A program made the translations under genes and the position numbers. The notes beneath the pieces were generated by a model, which saw only the letters and a program-made list of their open reading frames with translations, searched no databases and was not told where the DNA came from. A DNA stretch of 64,000 nucleotides from Candidatus Litorirhabdus singularis. Lineage in GTDB: Bacteria; Pseudomonadota; Gammaproteobacteria; Pseudomonadales; Halieaceae. The DNA is taken from assembly GCF_026262625.1 (NCBI RefSeq), contig NZ_SHNN01000004.1:124001-188000 (forward strand), read 5' to 3'. Each line of letters opens with the position of its first letter. Positions within the stretch are counted from its first letter, which is position 1. This document shows, piece after piece, positions 38,903-47,667 of this stretch.

Positions 38903-39901
38903 TTAAACCCCCGCTACGGCGTGCGGTTGATACGGCTCCTGCAGCGCGAACATATCCTCTTCACTTAACTCCAGAGCCATGGCGTCGATGGCGTCCTGCA
39001 GTTGCGATAATTTTGTAACCCCAATAATAGGCGCAGTGACTGTCGCGTTGGCGAGTACCCAGGCCAGCGCTGTTTGCGCTGGTTTTACTCCCAGTCGGGC
39101 CGCGACCTCGGCATTCCGCACGATTACATCGCTGTCGGCAGCCTCATTGTAAATCCATTGGGAAAGTTCGTCAGACTTGCTGCGCGTGGTGTCCGTAGCG
39201 GCGAAGGTGCGTCGGCACAGGTGACCTCGAGCCATAGGGCTCCACGGAATAACGCCGACCCCCTCGCTGTTGCACAGCGGCAGCATTTCCCGCTCTTCCT
39301 CTCGATACATCAAATTGTATTGCGGCTGCATGCAGACGAACTTGGACCATTGCCGGGCTTCCGAAATACTCAGGCACTTCATAAATTGCCAAGCTGCCAT
39401 GGAGGAGGCGCCCAGGTATCGAACCTTGCCGTCCCGGACCAGGTCATTGAGGGCTTCCAGCATTTCTTCCATAGGCACATTGGGGTCTAATCGATGAATC
39501 TGGTAGAGGTCGATATAGTCTGTGCCCAGCCTGCGCAGTGATTGTTCGCACTGATAAATAATGTGCTTGCGCGATAGGCCGAAGGAATTGACCTTGTCGC
39601 GGTTCTCGCCACCGACAATGTTTTCAGTGCCCATAAAAACCTTGGTGGCAATGACCAGGTCGTGGCGGTTGGGCACCAGCTTATTCAGCAGATTGCCGGT
39701 AACCTCCTCACTGGCTCCGTTAGAATACATTTCCGCGGTATCAAAGAAGTTTATGCCGGCGTCCAGAGCGGCGCGCACGAAGGGTTCTGCAGCGCGTTCG
39801 TCCAGTACCCAGTCCCGCCAGGCAGGGTCGCCGTAACTCATCATGCCCAGGCAGAGTCGTGATACTTTCAGTCCAGTGTTGCCAAGCCGCCGGTATTCCA
39901 T
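38903..39901 (-). CDS. Aldo/keto reductase, YajO-like
   Basis: 332 residues starting MEYRRLGNTGLKVSRLCLG. The TIM-barrel aldo/keto reductase motifs are present: INFFDTAEMYSNGASE (catalytic Asp and Tyr), the Lys in VIATKVF and the His in YQIHR. ALNDLVRDGKVRYLGASSM and REEEREMLPLC resemble E. coli YajO closely by eye. The frame is open 43 codons further upstream, but the chosen start gives the family N-terminus. It ends 1 bp after convergent pyrD. NADPH-dependent aldehyde reduction is expected; the substrate is unknown. Confidence 0.93.
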   Translation of the reverse strand: MEYRRLGNTGLKVSRLCLGMMSYGDPAWRDWVLDERAAEPFVRAALDAGINFFDTAEMYSNGASEEVTGNLLNKLVPNRHDLVIATKVFMGTENIVGGENRDKVNSFGLSRKHIIYQCEQSLRRLGTDYIDLYQIHRLDPNVPMEEMLEALNDLVRDGKVRYLGASSMAAWQFMKCLSISEARQWSKFVCMQPQYNLMYREEEREMLPLCNSEGVGVIPWSPMARGHLCRRTFAATDTTRSKSDELSQWIYNEAADSDVIVRNAEVAARLGVKPAQTALAWVLANATVTAPIIGVTKLSQLQDAIDAMALELSEEDMFALQEPYQPHAVAGV

Positions 39902-40015
39902 TGTCGCCAGATCCTTTTCGCAGTGTGTTATGTCAGGGTTGTATGAATGGGTTAGGCTACCAGTAAAAGCCGCTTTACAGTAGGCTGGGAGAAAGGAAGC
40001 GGAGTTACTCAGTTT

Positions 40016-40705
40016 ATGCGTAAACAACACGATGCCAGCCTACTGGAGGGAGCTCAGGGTCACTTTCATGACCTGGTGCGTTCCGTGCAGATAGGCTTTG
40101 AATTTTTGCGCGGGTTTCGCGCCCTGCGTGGGCTGGGTCCAACTGTGACTGTATTTGGTTCAGCGCGGTTTGCGCAAGATCACCCCGCCTGCATACTCGC
40201 GCGCACGGTGGGCGCAGAATTGGCCCGCGCTGGCTTTACCGTGATGACTGGCGGCGGCCCCGGCGTTATGGAGGCCGCCAATCGTGGTGCCCGCGATGCC
40301 GGTGGATATTCCGTAGGATGTAATATAGAACTGCCGAATGAGCAAGTCGCCAATCCGTATCTGGACCTGCAGCTGGATTTTGAGCACTTTTTTGTGCGTA
40401 AAGTGATGCTAGTGAAATACTCCAGTGCCTTTGTAATTCTGCCGGGCGGGTTTGGCACTCTCGACGAAATTTTCGAGACGCTCAATTTGATTGAGACCAA
40501 TAAGATTGAGCGTTTTCCGTTGGTGGTTATGGGCCAGGATTATTGGCAGGACATGCGTGAATTTGTGGAGCAGGTTCTGGAACCTGCCGGTGCGATTGCT
40601 GAGCCCGTCGCCCAGCGTGCCTATTGGACTGACAGCAGCGAGGCTATGTTGCAGCATATTTGTGAATTTGTAGCGCTTAACCCACATCCTGAGGTTCGGA
40701 CGTGA
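40016..40705 (+). CDS. LOG-family (TIGR00730) nucleotide phosphoribohydrolase-like protein
   Basis: A 229-residue Rossmann-like protein of the group once called lysine decarboxylases, now linked to nucleoside 5'-monophosphate phosphoribohydrolases. Both signature motifs are intact: GGGPGVMEAANRGA and PGGFGTLDE. The N-terminal extension (about 1-40) is longer than in minimal LOG proteins. Its stop overlaps the GTG start of the metallo-beta-lactamase-fold RNase-like gene by 4 nt. Confidence 0.92.
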   Translation: MRKQHDASLLEGAQGHFHDLVRSVQIGFEFLRGFRALRGLGPTVTVFGSARFAQDHPACILARTVGAELARAGFTVMTGGGPGVMEAANRGARDAGGYSVGCNIELPNEQVANPYLDLQLDFEHFFVRKVMLVKYSSAFVILPGGFGTLDEIFETLNLIETNKIERFPLVVMGQDYWQDMREFVEQVLEPAGAIAEPVAQRAYWTDSSEAMLQHICEFVALNPHPEVRT

Positions 40706-42072
40706 GCTCGCGTCAGGCACCTACCCTGCAGTTTTTGGGTGCTGCTGGTACGGTAACTGGGTCGCGCTACTTACTCACTTCTCCCAGCGGCAGAGTTTTG
40801 ATTGACTGTGGCATGTACCAGGGTTACAAAAAGTGGCGTGAACTCAACTGGCAGCCATTCCCTGTCCCGGCTGCCAGTATCGATGCACTTGTGCTTACCC
40901 ACGCGCATCTTGATCACAGCGGCTATATACCGGCCTTGGTAGCGCAGGGTTTTACTGGCCCTGTCTATTGCAGTCAGGCTACTTTTGAGCTGTGTGAGAT
41001 ATTGCTGCTGGATGCTGCCCATCTGCAGGAAGAAGAAGCGGCCTATCGGAATCGCAGAGGTTATACGCGCCATGCACCGGCGTTGCCGCTGTTTACCGTT
41101 GAGCAGGCGCACAAGGCACTGACCTTATTCAAGCCACTGGCGGTTGAAACAGAGCACGATCTTGATATGGCGCGCGTCAGTCTTTACCCCAATGGCCATA
41201 TTCTGGGCTCTTGTAGTGTTGATGTTGAAGTAGAAGGTCGCCACATCACCTTTACCGGTGATCTCGGCCGCAGCAATGATTTGCAGATGCCGGCACCGCT
41301 GCCGCCGCGCTACTGTGATTATCTGGTCACCGAATCTACTTACGGCGATCGCTTGCACTCGCAAGTAGACGTTGAGGGAATTATAGCGAACATTGTATCG
41401 ATCACCGCTGCACGCGGTGGTTCAGTGCTGATACCCTCGTTTGCCGTTGGGCGGGCGCAGCTGCTGATTCATATACTCAGCAAGCTGAAACGTGCTGGCA
41501 GAATTCCAGAAATGGCGATTTACCTGGACAGTCCAATGGCGATAAGAGCCACTCGCACCATGCGCGCGCATCAGGACCTGAGTCGCTTTACTGCCGAGCG
41601 TGTCCAGCAGACCACCGAAGATGTTGAGATGGTGGAAACAGCGGATGAGTCAGAAGCGCTGGCGAGCATTCAAATGCCGATTATCATTATTTCCGCCAGT
41701 GGTATGGCAACAGGCGGGCGCGTGCTGCACCACCTCAAGCGCATGTTGCCGCAGCATCGCGATTGTGTGCTGTTTGCCGGTTATCAGGCGGGCGGTACCC
41801 GAGGTGCCAAATTGGTCGCCGGTGACGGAGTCGTCAAGATTCATGGCCGTGAGGTATCGGTGAAAGCGCAGATAGAGAGCATGGATTTTTTGTCTGCTCA
41901 TGCAGACTATGAAGGGCTATTGGACTGGATGCGACAGCTGCCTGTTGCTCCCAAGGGTTGTTTCATTACCCATGGCGAGCCCGAAGCTGCTGGCAACCTG
42001 CAGCGAGAGTTACGTGAACAATTGGGTTGGCGTGCCGAGGTGCCCGAGTTGGGCGAAAGCTTCGAACTTTAG
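40702..42072 (+). CDS. MBL-fold beta-CASP RNase-like protein with RNA-specificity domain
   Basis: A 456-residue member of the CPSF-73/Ysh1-like prokaryotic group. Metal-binding motifs are LTHAHLDHSGYIP (HxHxDH), the later Asp in TFTGDLGRSND, and the beta-CASP His region SGMATGGRVLHHL. The C-terminal RNA-specificity domain has VKAQIESMDFLSAHADYEGL and ITHGEPEAA. It likely cuts or trims RNA. The GTG start overlaps the LOG-family gene by 4 nt, so the two are translated together. Confidence 0.92.
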   Translation: MSSRQAPTLQFLGAAGTVTGSRYLLTSPSGRVLIDCGMYQGYKKWRELNWQPFPVPAASIDALVLTHAHLDHSGYIPALVAQGFTGPVYCSQATFELCEILLLDAAHLQEEEAAYRNRRGYTRHAPALPLFTVEQAHKALTLFKPLAVETEHDLDMARVSLYPNGHILGSCSVDVEVEGRHITFTGDLGRSNDLQMPAPLPPRYCDYLVTESTYGDRLHSQVDVEGIIANIVSITAARGGSVLIPSFAVGRAQLLIHILSKLKRAGRIPEMAIYLDSPMAIRATRTMRAHQDLSRFTAERVQQTTEDVEMVETADESEALASIQMPIIIISASGMATGGRVLHHLKRMLPQHRDCVLFAGYQAGGTRGAKLVAGDGVVKIHGREVSVKAQIESMDFLSAHADYEGLLDWMRQLPVAPKGCFITHGEPEAAGNLQRELREQLGWRAEVPELGESFEL

Positions 42073-42144
42073 TAGAGCCAACGGTGTTCCTGCCGCCATC
42101 GCGCAGCTACACTGAAGTCATTACGCATTGCTTAGGGGATTATC

Positions 42145-42978
42145 ATGAAAACCATACTCATTACCGGCACTACCAATGGCATCGGTCGGGTGACCGCTCA
42201 AGAACTGGCGGCAGAGGGTCATCATCTGGTGCTGGCTAACCGCAACCGCGACAAAGCCGAGCAGTTTGCCGCCGAGCTGAAGTCAGCTAGCGGCAATGAC
42301 AACATCAGTTTGCTCGACCTGGATTTGTCTTCACTAAAGTCGGTGCGGGAGTGCGCGGCTGAGTTTTTGAGTCAGCACGATACGCTGGATGTGTTGTTGA
42401 ACAATGCAGGTATGACCAGTAGTGCCGAGGTAATTACCGAGGATGGTTTCGAGTCTCAGTTTGCGATTAATAATCTGGCGCAATTATTGCTGACCGTAGA
42501 GTTATTGCCAGCGCTTGAAGCCGCAGCGCCGTCGCAGGTTATCTTTGTAACCTCGATGATGCACAAGTTTGGAAAAATTGATTTCGACAGCCTCAAGGGT
42601 GGTAAGAAGTACAACGGCAATGCCGCCTATAGCCAATCGAAGCTAGCCATGATGCTCAATGCGGCGGAGCTTGCAAAACGTTTGGATGCGCGGGGCGTGC
42701 TCGTCAACACTTTGCACCCGGGAGCGGTATCAACGGGAATTCTGGACGAGTATCCGCCGCTGATACGAGGCTTGCTGCGGCTGGTTTTTACAACCCCGGA
42801 AAAAGGTGCACGTACCTCACTGCACCTGGCTCAGGGTGATCCCGCTTTGCTGCCCACCGGCAAGTACTTTGTTAATTGCAAAGAAGCCAAACCGGGTAAA
42901 CAGCTTGCTGACACTGCGCTGTGCGACAAGATGTGGGCGTTGAGCTGTGAAGCCTGCGGCATTGAGGCTGCGCTTTAA
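42145..42978 (+). CDS. Short-chain dehydrogenase/reductase (retinol-dehydrogenase-like)
   Basis: A 277-residue classical-type SDR. ITGTTNGIGRVTAQEL is the NADP-binding loop, LLNNAGM the structural NAG motif, and VTSMMHK plus YSQSK hold the catalytic Ser, Tyr and Lys. The substrate is unknown; similarity is to eukaryotic-like retinol dehydrogenase homologues common in bacteria. A CATG start follows a weak GGGGAT ribosome site. It is a single gene with no clear operon partner. Confidence 0.92.
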   Translation: MKTILITGTTNGIGRVTAQELAAEGHHLVLANRNRDKAEQFAAELKSASGNDNISLLDLDLSSLKSVRECAAEFLSQHDTLDVLLNNAGMTSSAEVITEDGFESQFAINNLAQLLLTVELLPALEAAAPSQVIFVTSMMHKFGKIDFDSLKGGKKYNGNAAYSQSKLAMMLNAAELAKRLDARGVLVNTLHPGAVSTGILDEYPPLIRGLLRLVFTTPEKGARTSLHLAQGDPALLPTGKYFVNCKEAKPGKQLADTALCDKMWALSCEACGIEAAL

Positions 42979-42987
42979 GGTTTATCC

Positions 42988-43005
42988 GGTAGAATTTATT
43001 CTGCC
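42988..43005. repeat. Imperfect 18-bp palindrome GGTAGAATTTATTCTGCC
   Basis: The arms match with one G/T exception. A close relative, GGCAGAGTTCATTCTGCC, lies at 47628-47645, also just after a gene stop. A third, degenerate copy is at 43047-43063. These look like members of a dispersed intergenic repeat family. Confidence 0.6.
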
Positions 43006-43308
43006 ACCTCACCACCCCAACCCTCTCCGTAACATTTGGTGGCCTTGCAGAATTAATGCTGCCAACTAATCTTCTCGACATGCAATTAATCAAATGTCAG
43101 CTGTAGTAAATAGTGAAGGCGAGGGGGTGCTCTTTAAAGTTCGTGGCAGGTGGGAAAACCTGTCAAAGGTCGCATTGCGACCATACCGCAGTCGACACTT
43201 GAATTTGACTTTATTGTTAAGCGAACTGCTAAACCAACAGAGCCAGCATACTCCTTTGCACCGTTACATTCCCCGCAGGCAATGGCTGAAACATGAGCTA
43301 TATTAAAG

Positions 43309-43321
43309 ACTGACGGTCAGT
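43309..43321. promoter_or_regulatory. Candidate operator palindrome ACTGAC-G-GTCAGT
   Basis: A perfect 13-bp palindrome with a single central G, 36 bp upstream of the start of the peptidoglycan-binding-domain protein gene. The position suits a repressor site. No regulator gene adjoins it. Confidence 0.4.
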
Positions 43322-43357
43322 GAATATCAGTAATAGTAATGACGATGAGGGATGATT

Positions 43358-44575
43358 ATGAAACATAAAAAGGAAGCTCTCCAGTTTTGGTTTCTTACCT
43401 TATGTATCTATGTGTTTGCCACGCAGGCGAATGCTGGCATGTGGGATGATCTCAAGAACAAGGCGGCTGACATCTCCAAGGAGGTAATGGATGAAACCGT
43501 GGATGAAGTTATCGAAAGCCAAACTTCTCAGGCATCAAGTGAGCCTTCGAAGCCGCAGCAACAACAACCACTCTTTGACCAGCGGCTGGTTGCTGACACA
43601 CAAAGCCAGCTAAATCGACTTGGCTATAACGTAGGGGCCGTTGACGGTCTTTATGGCAACGGCACCAGACAGGCGATAGTGAGTTTTCAACAAGACCAAA
43701 ACCTGGCTGTTAATGGAGAACCTTCTTCTTCTCTGTTGTCGCAAATGGAGTCCAGTAGACCTCTTCAGGAAAATGTCGCCGAAAATGCTCTTGCCATTAC
43801 TAGCGCACCTGAATCAACCTCTGGGCCTGAAGCGTCTACTGACAACTATTCTAGTGAGCAGAAGGTAGTAAAAGACCCACAACCTGCACAAAAAGCAGCA
43901 TCTGCAAGGGTCGGAGTTGATTTTGATATTGTGGGTGTAAAATTAGGTATGACACCTGATCAGGTGGTCAGCGCCCTAAAAGCACATAATGAGCTGGTGA
44001 GAATAGAGTATACACATCACAAAAATACATCCTCGAGCTATCACATTAGCGGCATCACGCCGACGCCTAAACTCCCCGAGCATCTAAAAATGATTTTTGC
44101 ATCCGTCAATGGTAATGCAGAGTCGATACAAATAGAGTTTGCCGAACCACCTACAAGCAATGTAGTCAGGAGTGTTGAGCGTCAGAATAAATTTGATCGA
44201 AGCGCCATGCCCTCGGGCAGTAATCTTAAGGCTGCGCTTGAAAATAAGTATGGCACGCCAATACTTGAAAAAGGTTCGGAGCTTACATGGAACCATTTTG
44301 ATAGAAATGCGAATCTGCAAAAACAGTGCCTTATGAGCATTAATAATGGAGCTTATTACACAATTGGAGCTCTAACTAAGTGTGGTCCAGTGGTACTAGC
44401 AGACCTGCGTCGGGGAGGCGATGGAATAGTTGCTTTTATGAAAGTGAAGTTGTTTGATCCTGGCGATATTGATCTTCAGAAATCTAGAACATACGAGTAT
44501 CGCGTTCAGTTACAAAAAGAACGCGACCAAGAGAATCTTGATCGCGCCAACCAGAATTCAGCCCCTAAGTTATAA
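43358..44575 (+). CDS. Exported protein with one peptidoglycan-binding domain and an unassigned C-terminal domain
   Basis: About 405 residues from the ATG at 43358; an ATG two codons earlier touches the GAGGG ribosome site and is less likely. A signal peptide (ending ATQANA) is followed by a charged helical stretch and a Gln/Pro-rich linker. A PG_binding_1 repeat lies at about 80-130 (LNRLGYNVGAVDGLYGNGTRQAIVSFQ). The region about 185-380 contains KLGMTPDQVVSALKAHN, a pattern seen in small periplasmic domains, but I cannot assign it. Codon use is more AT-rich than in neighbours, suggesting horizontal acquisition. Confidence 0.8.
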   Translation: MKHKKEALQFWFLTLCIYVFATQANAGMWDDLKNKAADISKEVMDETVDEVIESQTSQASSEPSKPQQQQPLFDQRLVADTQSQLNRLGYNVGAVDGLYGNGTRQAIVSFQQDQNLAVNGEPSSSLLSQMESSRPLQENVAENALAITSAPESTSGPEASTDNYSSEQKVVKDPQPAQKAASARVGVDFDIVGVKLGMTPDQVVSALKAHNELVRIEYTHHKNTSSSYHISGITPTPKLPEHLKMIFASVNGNAESIQIEFAEPPTSNVVRSVERQNKFDRSAMPSGSNLKAALENKYGTPILEKGSELTWNHFDRNANLQKQCLMSINNGAYYTIGALTKCGPVVLADLRRGGDGIVAFMKVKLFDPGDIDLQKSRTYEYRVQLQKERDQENLDRANQNSAPKL

Positions 44576-44585
44576 GAGCAATCAT

Positions 44586-45692
44586 CTACAGGCTCTTGCC
44601 CGACCCCTGTCGGTAGGCACGCGGGCTGCTCCCCACGTGGCGTTGAAAAACACGGGAGAAGTAAGCCGGGTCGGTAATCCCAATTAGCTGCCCAATCTCT
44701 GAAATACTAATGTCCGTGCCCCTGAGTAGTTGCGCGGCCTCCAGCATACGTTTTTCATCGCGCCAGCCAAAGATGGTCACGCCGGCCTGCTGTTTAAACA
44801 ACCCCGACAGTCGTGAGGCTGACATGTGCACGTAATTGGCGACATCCTGCAATGAGAAGGCCTGATTGTAGTGCTCATGAATAAACTGCTGCGCATTCCT
44901 TATCCGATCGTCGTTATCCAGATGTGCAGTATCCGGAATCATATTGGCGCAGCGCATCAGTAGCTGCTCAAGCAAGTTGAAGTCCAGCTCCTCTTTCAAG
45001 TTGGATTGTTGAGCGTAGTTATTTAGCAGGCTGTTGATCACAGACTCGATTAAGGGGCGTAACGCCGGTGCAATCTGAAGTAGACTGATTTCGGGCCCGG
45101 TTTTGGGCCAGTCCAGATAAGCACGCCACTGCGGCTGTGGTTTGAATGTAATCCAGTACTGGTTCCAGTTTTTACTGCCCTCGCTGCGCTGGATGCTGTA
45201 GACGGATTTTGGAGCCAGCAATAAGATATCACCCGGGTAAACATGGGTTTCCCGCAGGCCTGTGCGCAGTGTCGCCTGACCGGCGACGGTATACAGGAGT
45301 GTCCAGGAGGTACTGTGTCTGGGCTGTGAGATTTCGTAGTCGTAAGCACTACCGGCAGTTCTCGTCGCGAATCCGGCGACGATGGCCTGGGTCATCAGGC
45401 CTTCCATATCAAGTGCGGCGACGTATTGCTTATGGAAAAACTGGGCCTCTGCATCGGTGAACACTTGGCGACCCGCCAGGCGTAGCTGCCATTCTCTAGC
45501 CAGGCGAAGTAAATCGGTCTGGTGTTCCAGATTGGCCTGAACGCGCAAAAACAGGGTTTTGAACGTCTTTGAATCTAGCGGAGACTCTGACTTGGCGAAG
45601 TATTCGCTAGCCTCACTAATTTCCTGCTCAGCAATAGACGCGCCGCTAATCATTTTGAACTGGGTCAGCGCCACCCGCTTGATATCAATCAT
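44586..45692 (-). CDS. AraC-family transcriptional regulator with cupin-type sensor domain
   Basis: About 368 residues from the ATG at 45690-45692; the frame also allows an ATG six codons upstream (45710). The N-terminal ~120 residues are helical. An AraC-arabinose-type cupin follows (LLYTVAGQATLRTG, VYPGDILLLAPKSVYSI). The C-terminal 100 residues hold two helix-turn-helix motifs (FSLQDVANYVHMSASRLSGLFKQ and the ITDPAYFSRVFQRHVGSSPRAYR signature). It is divergent from the amidohydrolase gene at 45836 and likely regulates it. A 9-bp inverted repeat lies at its 5' end. Confidence 0.92.
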   Translation of the reverse strand: MIDIKRVALTQFKMISGASIAEQEISEASEYFAKSESPLDSKTFKTLFLRVQANLEHQTDLLRLAREWQLRLAGRQVFTDAEAQFFHKQYVAALDMEGLMTQAIVAGFATRTAGSAYDYEISQPRHSTSWTLLYTVAGQATLRTGLRETHVYPGDILLLAPKSVYSIQRSEGSKNWNQYWITFKPQPQWRAYLDWPKTGPEISLLQIAPALRPLIESVINSLLNNYAQQSNLKEELDFNLLEQLLMRCANMIPDTAHLDNDDRIRNAQQFIHEHYNQAFSLQDVANYVHMSASRLSGLFKQQAGVTIFGWRDEKRMLEAAQLLRGTDISISEIGQLIGITDPAYFSRVFQRHVGSSPRAYRQGSGKSL

Positions 45693-45694
45693 TA

Positions 45695-45731
45695 TAGTAA
45701 TATTGTCCAATAATATAGGATTATATTACTA
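45695..45731. promoter_or_regulatory. Inverted repeat in the AraC regulator/amidohydrolase divergent region
   Basis: TAGTAATAT (45695-45703) and ATATTACTA (45723-45731) are perfect inverted 9-mers 19 bp apart. A TATAAT on the minus strand (45720-45725) overlaps one arm. This suits an autoregulatory operator of the AraC-type gene and favours its downstream start at 45692. Confidence 0.45.
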
Positions 45732-45835
45732 CCAACACCGGCCATAATGCGATTAATGTCCTGATAAGCGAAATTCGATGCGCCATATGTATTGCCATCG
45801 AGTTTTATTGATGACTCTGGCAGAGGATATTTACG

Positions 45836-47578
45836 ATGGCTCAAGGCAATTCACAAAACTGGTTGATTCAAGGAGGTACCGTTGTCGATGGCACTGGAGC
45901 AAGTTCCTTCGCTGGCGACGTCCGTATCCGTGATGGTGTCATTGCCGAGTTGGGGCCGAATCTTGAACCTGCAGCGGGCGAAACCGTCTTCGCGGCCGCT
46001 GGCTGTGTTGTGGCACCGGGGTTTATCGAAACTCATACCCATTTTGATGGCGCTATGTGGTGGGATACTTCTCTGGACCCGCTGCCGGGCTTTGGTGTAA
46101 CCACTCTGGTCATGGGTAACTGTGGTTTTGGCGTTGCGCCAGTGCCAGAAGATGAAGCTGTACGCAAAGAGATTGTTGGTATCTTTTCCTTCTTTGAGGA
46201 TATTCCTGAGCCGCCGTTTATGTCGGAGCTACCCTGGGATTGGCGCAGCTGGCCGGAGTACAAGGAATCTATGGTGCGCAATGTTAAATTGCCCGCAAAC
46301 TATGCGGCGTTTTGCGGACATATTGCCCTGCGTCTGGCTGTGATGGGGCTGGACGCCTGGGAGCGGGCAGCTACGCCGACCGAAATCGAGACCATGGCGG
46401 CCATGCTGGACGAGGCCCTGGCGGCCGGAGCACTAGGCCTGTCTTCCAATTTGTTTGATCACGATGGTAGTGACCGTCCGGTGCCAACTTTGAAAGCCGA
46501 TGACGCTGAATTTCGGGCGCTGTTCGAAGTGTTGGCCAAGCATCAGGGCAGTTGCTTTCAAGTGATTGTGGATGTGTTCAGGGCGATGACCGCACCGGAG
46601 TCAATGAAGCGTATCGCTAGCTTGACGGAAGATCTGGATATTCGCGTGCAATGGGGCGGCTTACCGACTTTGGTGTTCCAGCGCGATATGATGGGTATTC
46701 AGGCGCCGTTGATTGAATTGCATGAGCAGTTCAAACGTGAAGGCCGTGATTTTTGGACGGCTTTTGCTCACATACCGGTAACAACCACTATCAGCGTGCA
46801 GAGCTCGCTTATCTTCGCTCAGTCCAACGACTATGTATGGCATGAGGTTGTCACGGCAGAGGGCGATGAGGCAAAAATAGCGCTGATGCGTGATCCTGAC
46901 TGGCGATTACGTGCCCGTGAATCCTGGGATACCCAGACCTTTGAGTTTTCGCCATTTCCCAAGGGGCGCGCGGAGAATCTGATCCTGATGAATACCGATA
47001 ACGGTGTGGGGCCCATCAATACCACGCTGGGAGAGTACCAGCAGCAGATTGGCGCAGAGCATCCCTCTGACGCGATGACTGAGTGGCTGATTGCCAATGG
47101 TCTGGAATCAACCGTTACCATGCCAGCCTTTGAAATGGATCTGGACATGGTGCTGAGCCTGTTGCGTGACCCCAAGGCCGTGGGCAATGTCTCTGATGCG
47201 GGTGCGCATGGCCAGATGCTGTGTGGCGGTGGCGAGAACATCAAGTTGTTGACTGAGTTTGTCACCCGAGATGGATTGCTGACACTAGAAGAAGCCGTGC
47301 ACGGCTTAACCGGTAAGATAGCCGAGCATTTTTCCCTGCATGACTGCGGTGAATTGCGGGTAGGGCGGCGCGCTGACATTACCGTTTTCGATCTGGACGA
47401 GATTGAAGTGGGCGATATGAAGCAAGTGTATGACGTGCCCGATGGCGCTGGCGGCCACACCTGGCGCTGGACGCGTGATGCCGCCCCCATGCGTTTGACC
47501 ATGGTCAATGGCGAGCCCACCTTTATCGATGGCAAAAGCACCGCAGCACGCCCTGGAGCGATGCTGCAGCCCTCCTAA
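45836..47578 (+). CDS. Amidohydrolase family protein, N-acyl-D-amino-acid deacylase-like
   Basis: 580 residues of the amidohydrolase_3/D-aminoacylase type. It has the N-terminal beta segment GGTVVDGTGASSFAGDVRIRDG, the metal-binding ETHTHFDGAMWWD, VTTLVMGNCGFGVAP and the conserved SDAGAHGQML near the C-terminus, followed by the composite beta domain (RRADITVFDLDEI). Members hydrolyse N-acyl-D-amino acids or related amides; the substrate here is not known. It is divergent from the AraC regulator and convergent with the monooxygenase, forming a small catabolic cluster. Confidence 0.9.
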   Translation: MAQGNSQNWLIQGGTVVDGTGASSFAGDVRIRDGVIAELGPNLEPAAGETVFAAAGCVVAPGFIETHTHFDGAMWWDTSLDPLPGFGVTTLVMGNCGFGVAPVPEDEAVRKEIVGIFSFFEDIPEPPFMSELPWDWRSWPEYKESMVRNVKLPANYAAFCGHIALRLAVMGLDAWERAATPTEIETMAAMLDEALAAGALGLSSNLFDHDGSDRPVPTLKADDAEFRALFEVLAKHQGSCFQVIVDVFRAMTAPESMKRIASLTEDLDIRVQWGGLPTLVFQRDMMGIQAPLIELHEQFKREGRDFWTAFAHIPVTTTISVQSSLIFAQSNDYVWHEVVTAEGDEAKIALMRDPDWRLRARESWDTQTFEFSPFPKGRAENLILMNTDNGVGPINTTLGEYQQQIGAEHPSDAMTEWLIANGLESTVTMPAFEMDLDMVLSLLRDPKAVGNVSDAGAHGQMLCGGGENIKLLTEFVTRDGLLTLEEAVHGLTGKIAEHFSLHDCGELRVGRRADITVFDLDEIEVGDMKQVYDVPDGAGGHTWRWTRDAAPMRLTMVNGEPTFIDGKSTAARPGAMLQPS

Positions 47579-47585
47579 CCCTGAT

Positions 47586-47615
47586 GGGATTCGCAGCAGG
47601 TCCGATGCGAATCCC
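47586..47615. other. Perfect 10-bp inverted repeat after the amidohydrolase gene
   Basis: GGGATTCGCA (47586-47595) and TGCGAATCCC (47606-47615) form a perfect stem with a 10-nt loop. It starts 8 bp after the stop and lies between convergent genes. There is no T run, so if it terminates transcription it does so in another way. Confidence 0.65.
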
Positions 47616-47627
47616 AGTCCCCTGTAG

Positions 47628-47645
47628 GGCAGAGTTCATTCTGCC
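47628..47645. repeat. 18-bp palindrome GGCAGAGTTCATTCTGCC
   Basis: Outer 6-bp arms GGCAGA/TCTGCC are perfect. It is related to the palindrome at 42988-43005 and sits in the 89-bp gap between the convergent amidohydrolase and monooxygenase genes. Confidence 0.6.
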
Positions 47646-47667
47646 GATACCGCGGACAAAGACGTAT

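Larger units (their letters stand above)
42979..43357. other. Intergenic gap with palindromes, no convincing gene
   Basis: About 380 bp of AT-rich sequence. It contains an 18-bp imperfect palindrome (42988-43005), a related shorter element (43047-43063) and a perfect 6-bp-arm palindrome ACTGAC-G-GTCAGT at 43309-43321, 36 bp before the next start. A 70-codon open frame at 43094 has no recognisable features. Confidence 0.55.

Noticed and set aside
43094-43306. 70-codon open frame
   Set aside because: No recognisable domain, signal or ribosome site; treated as non-coding.
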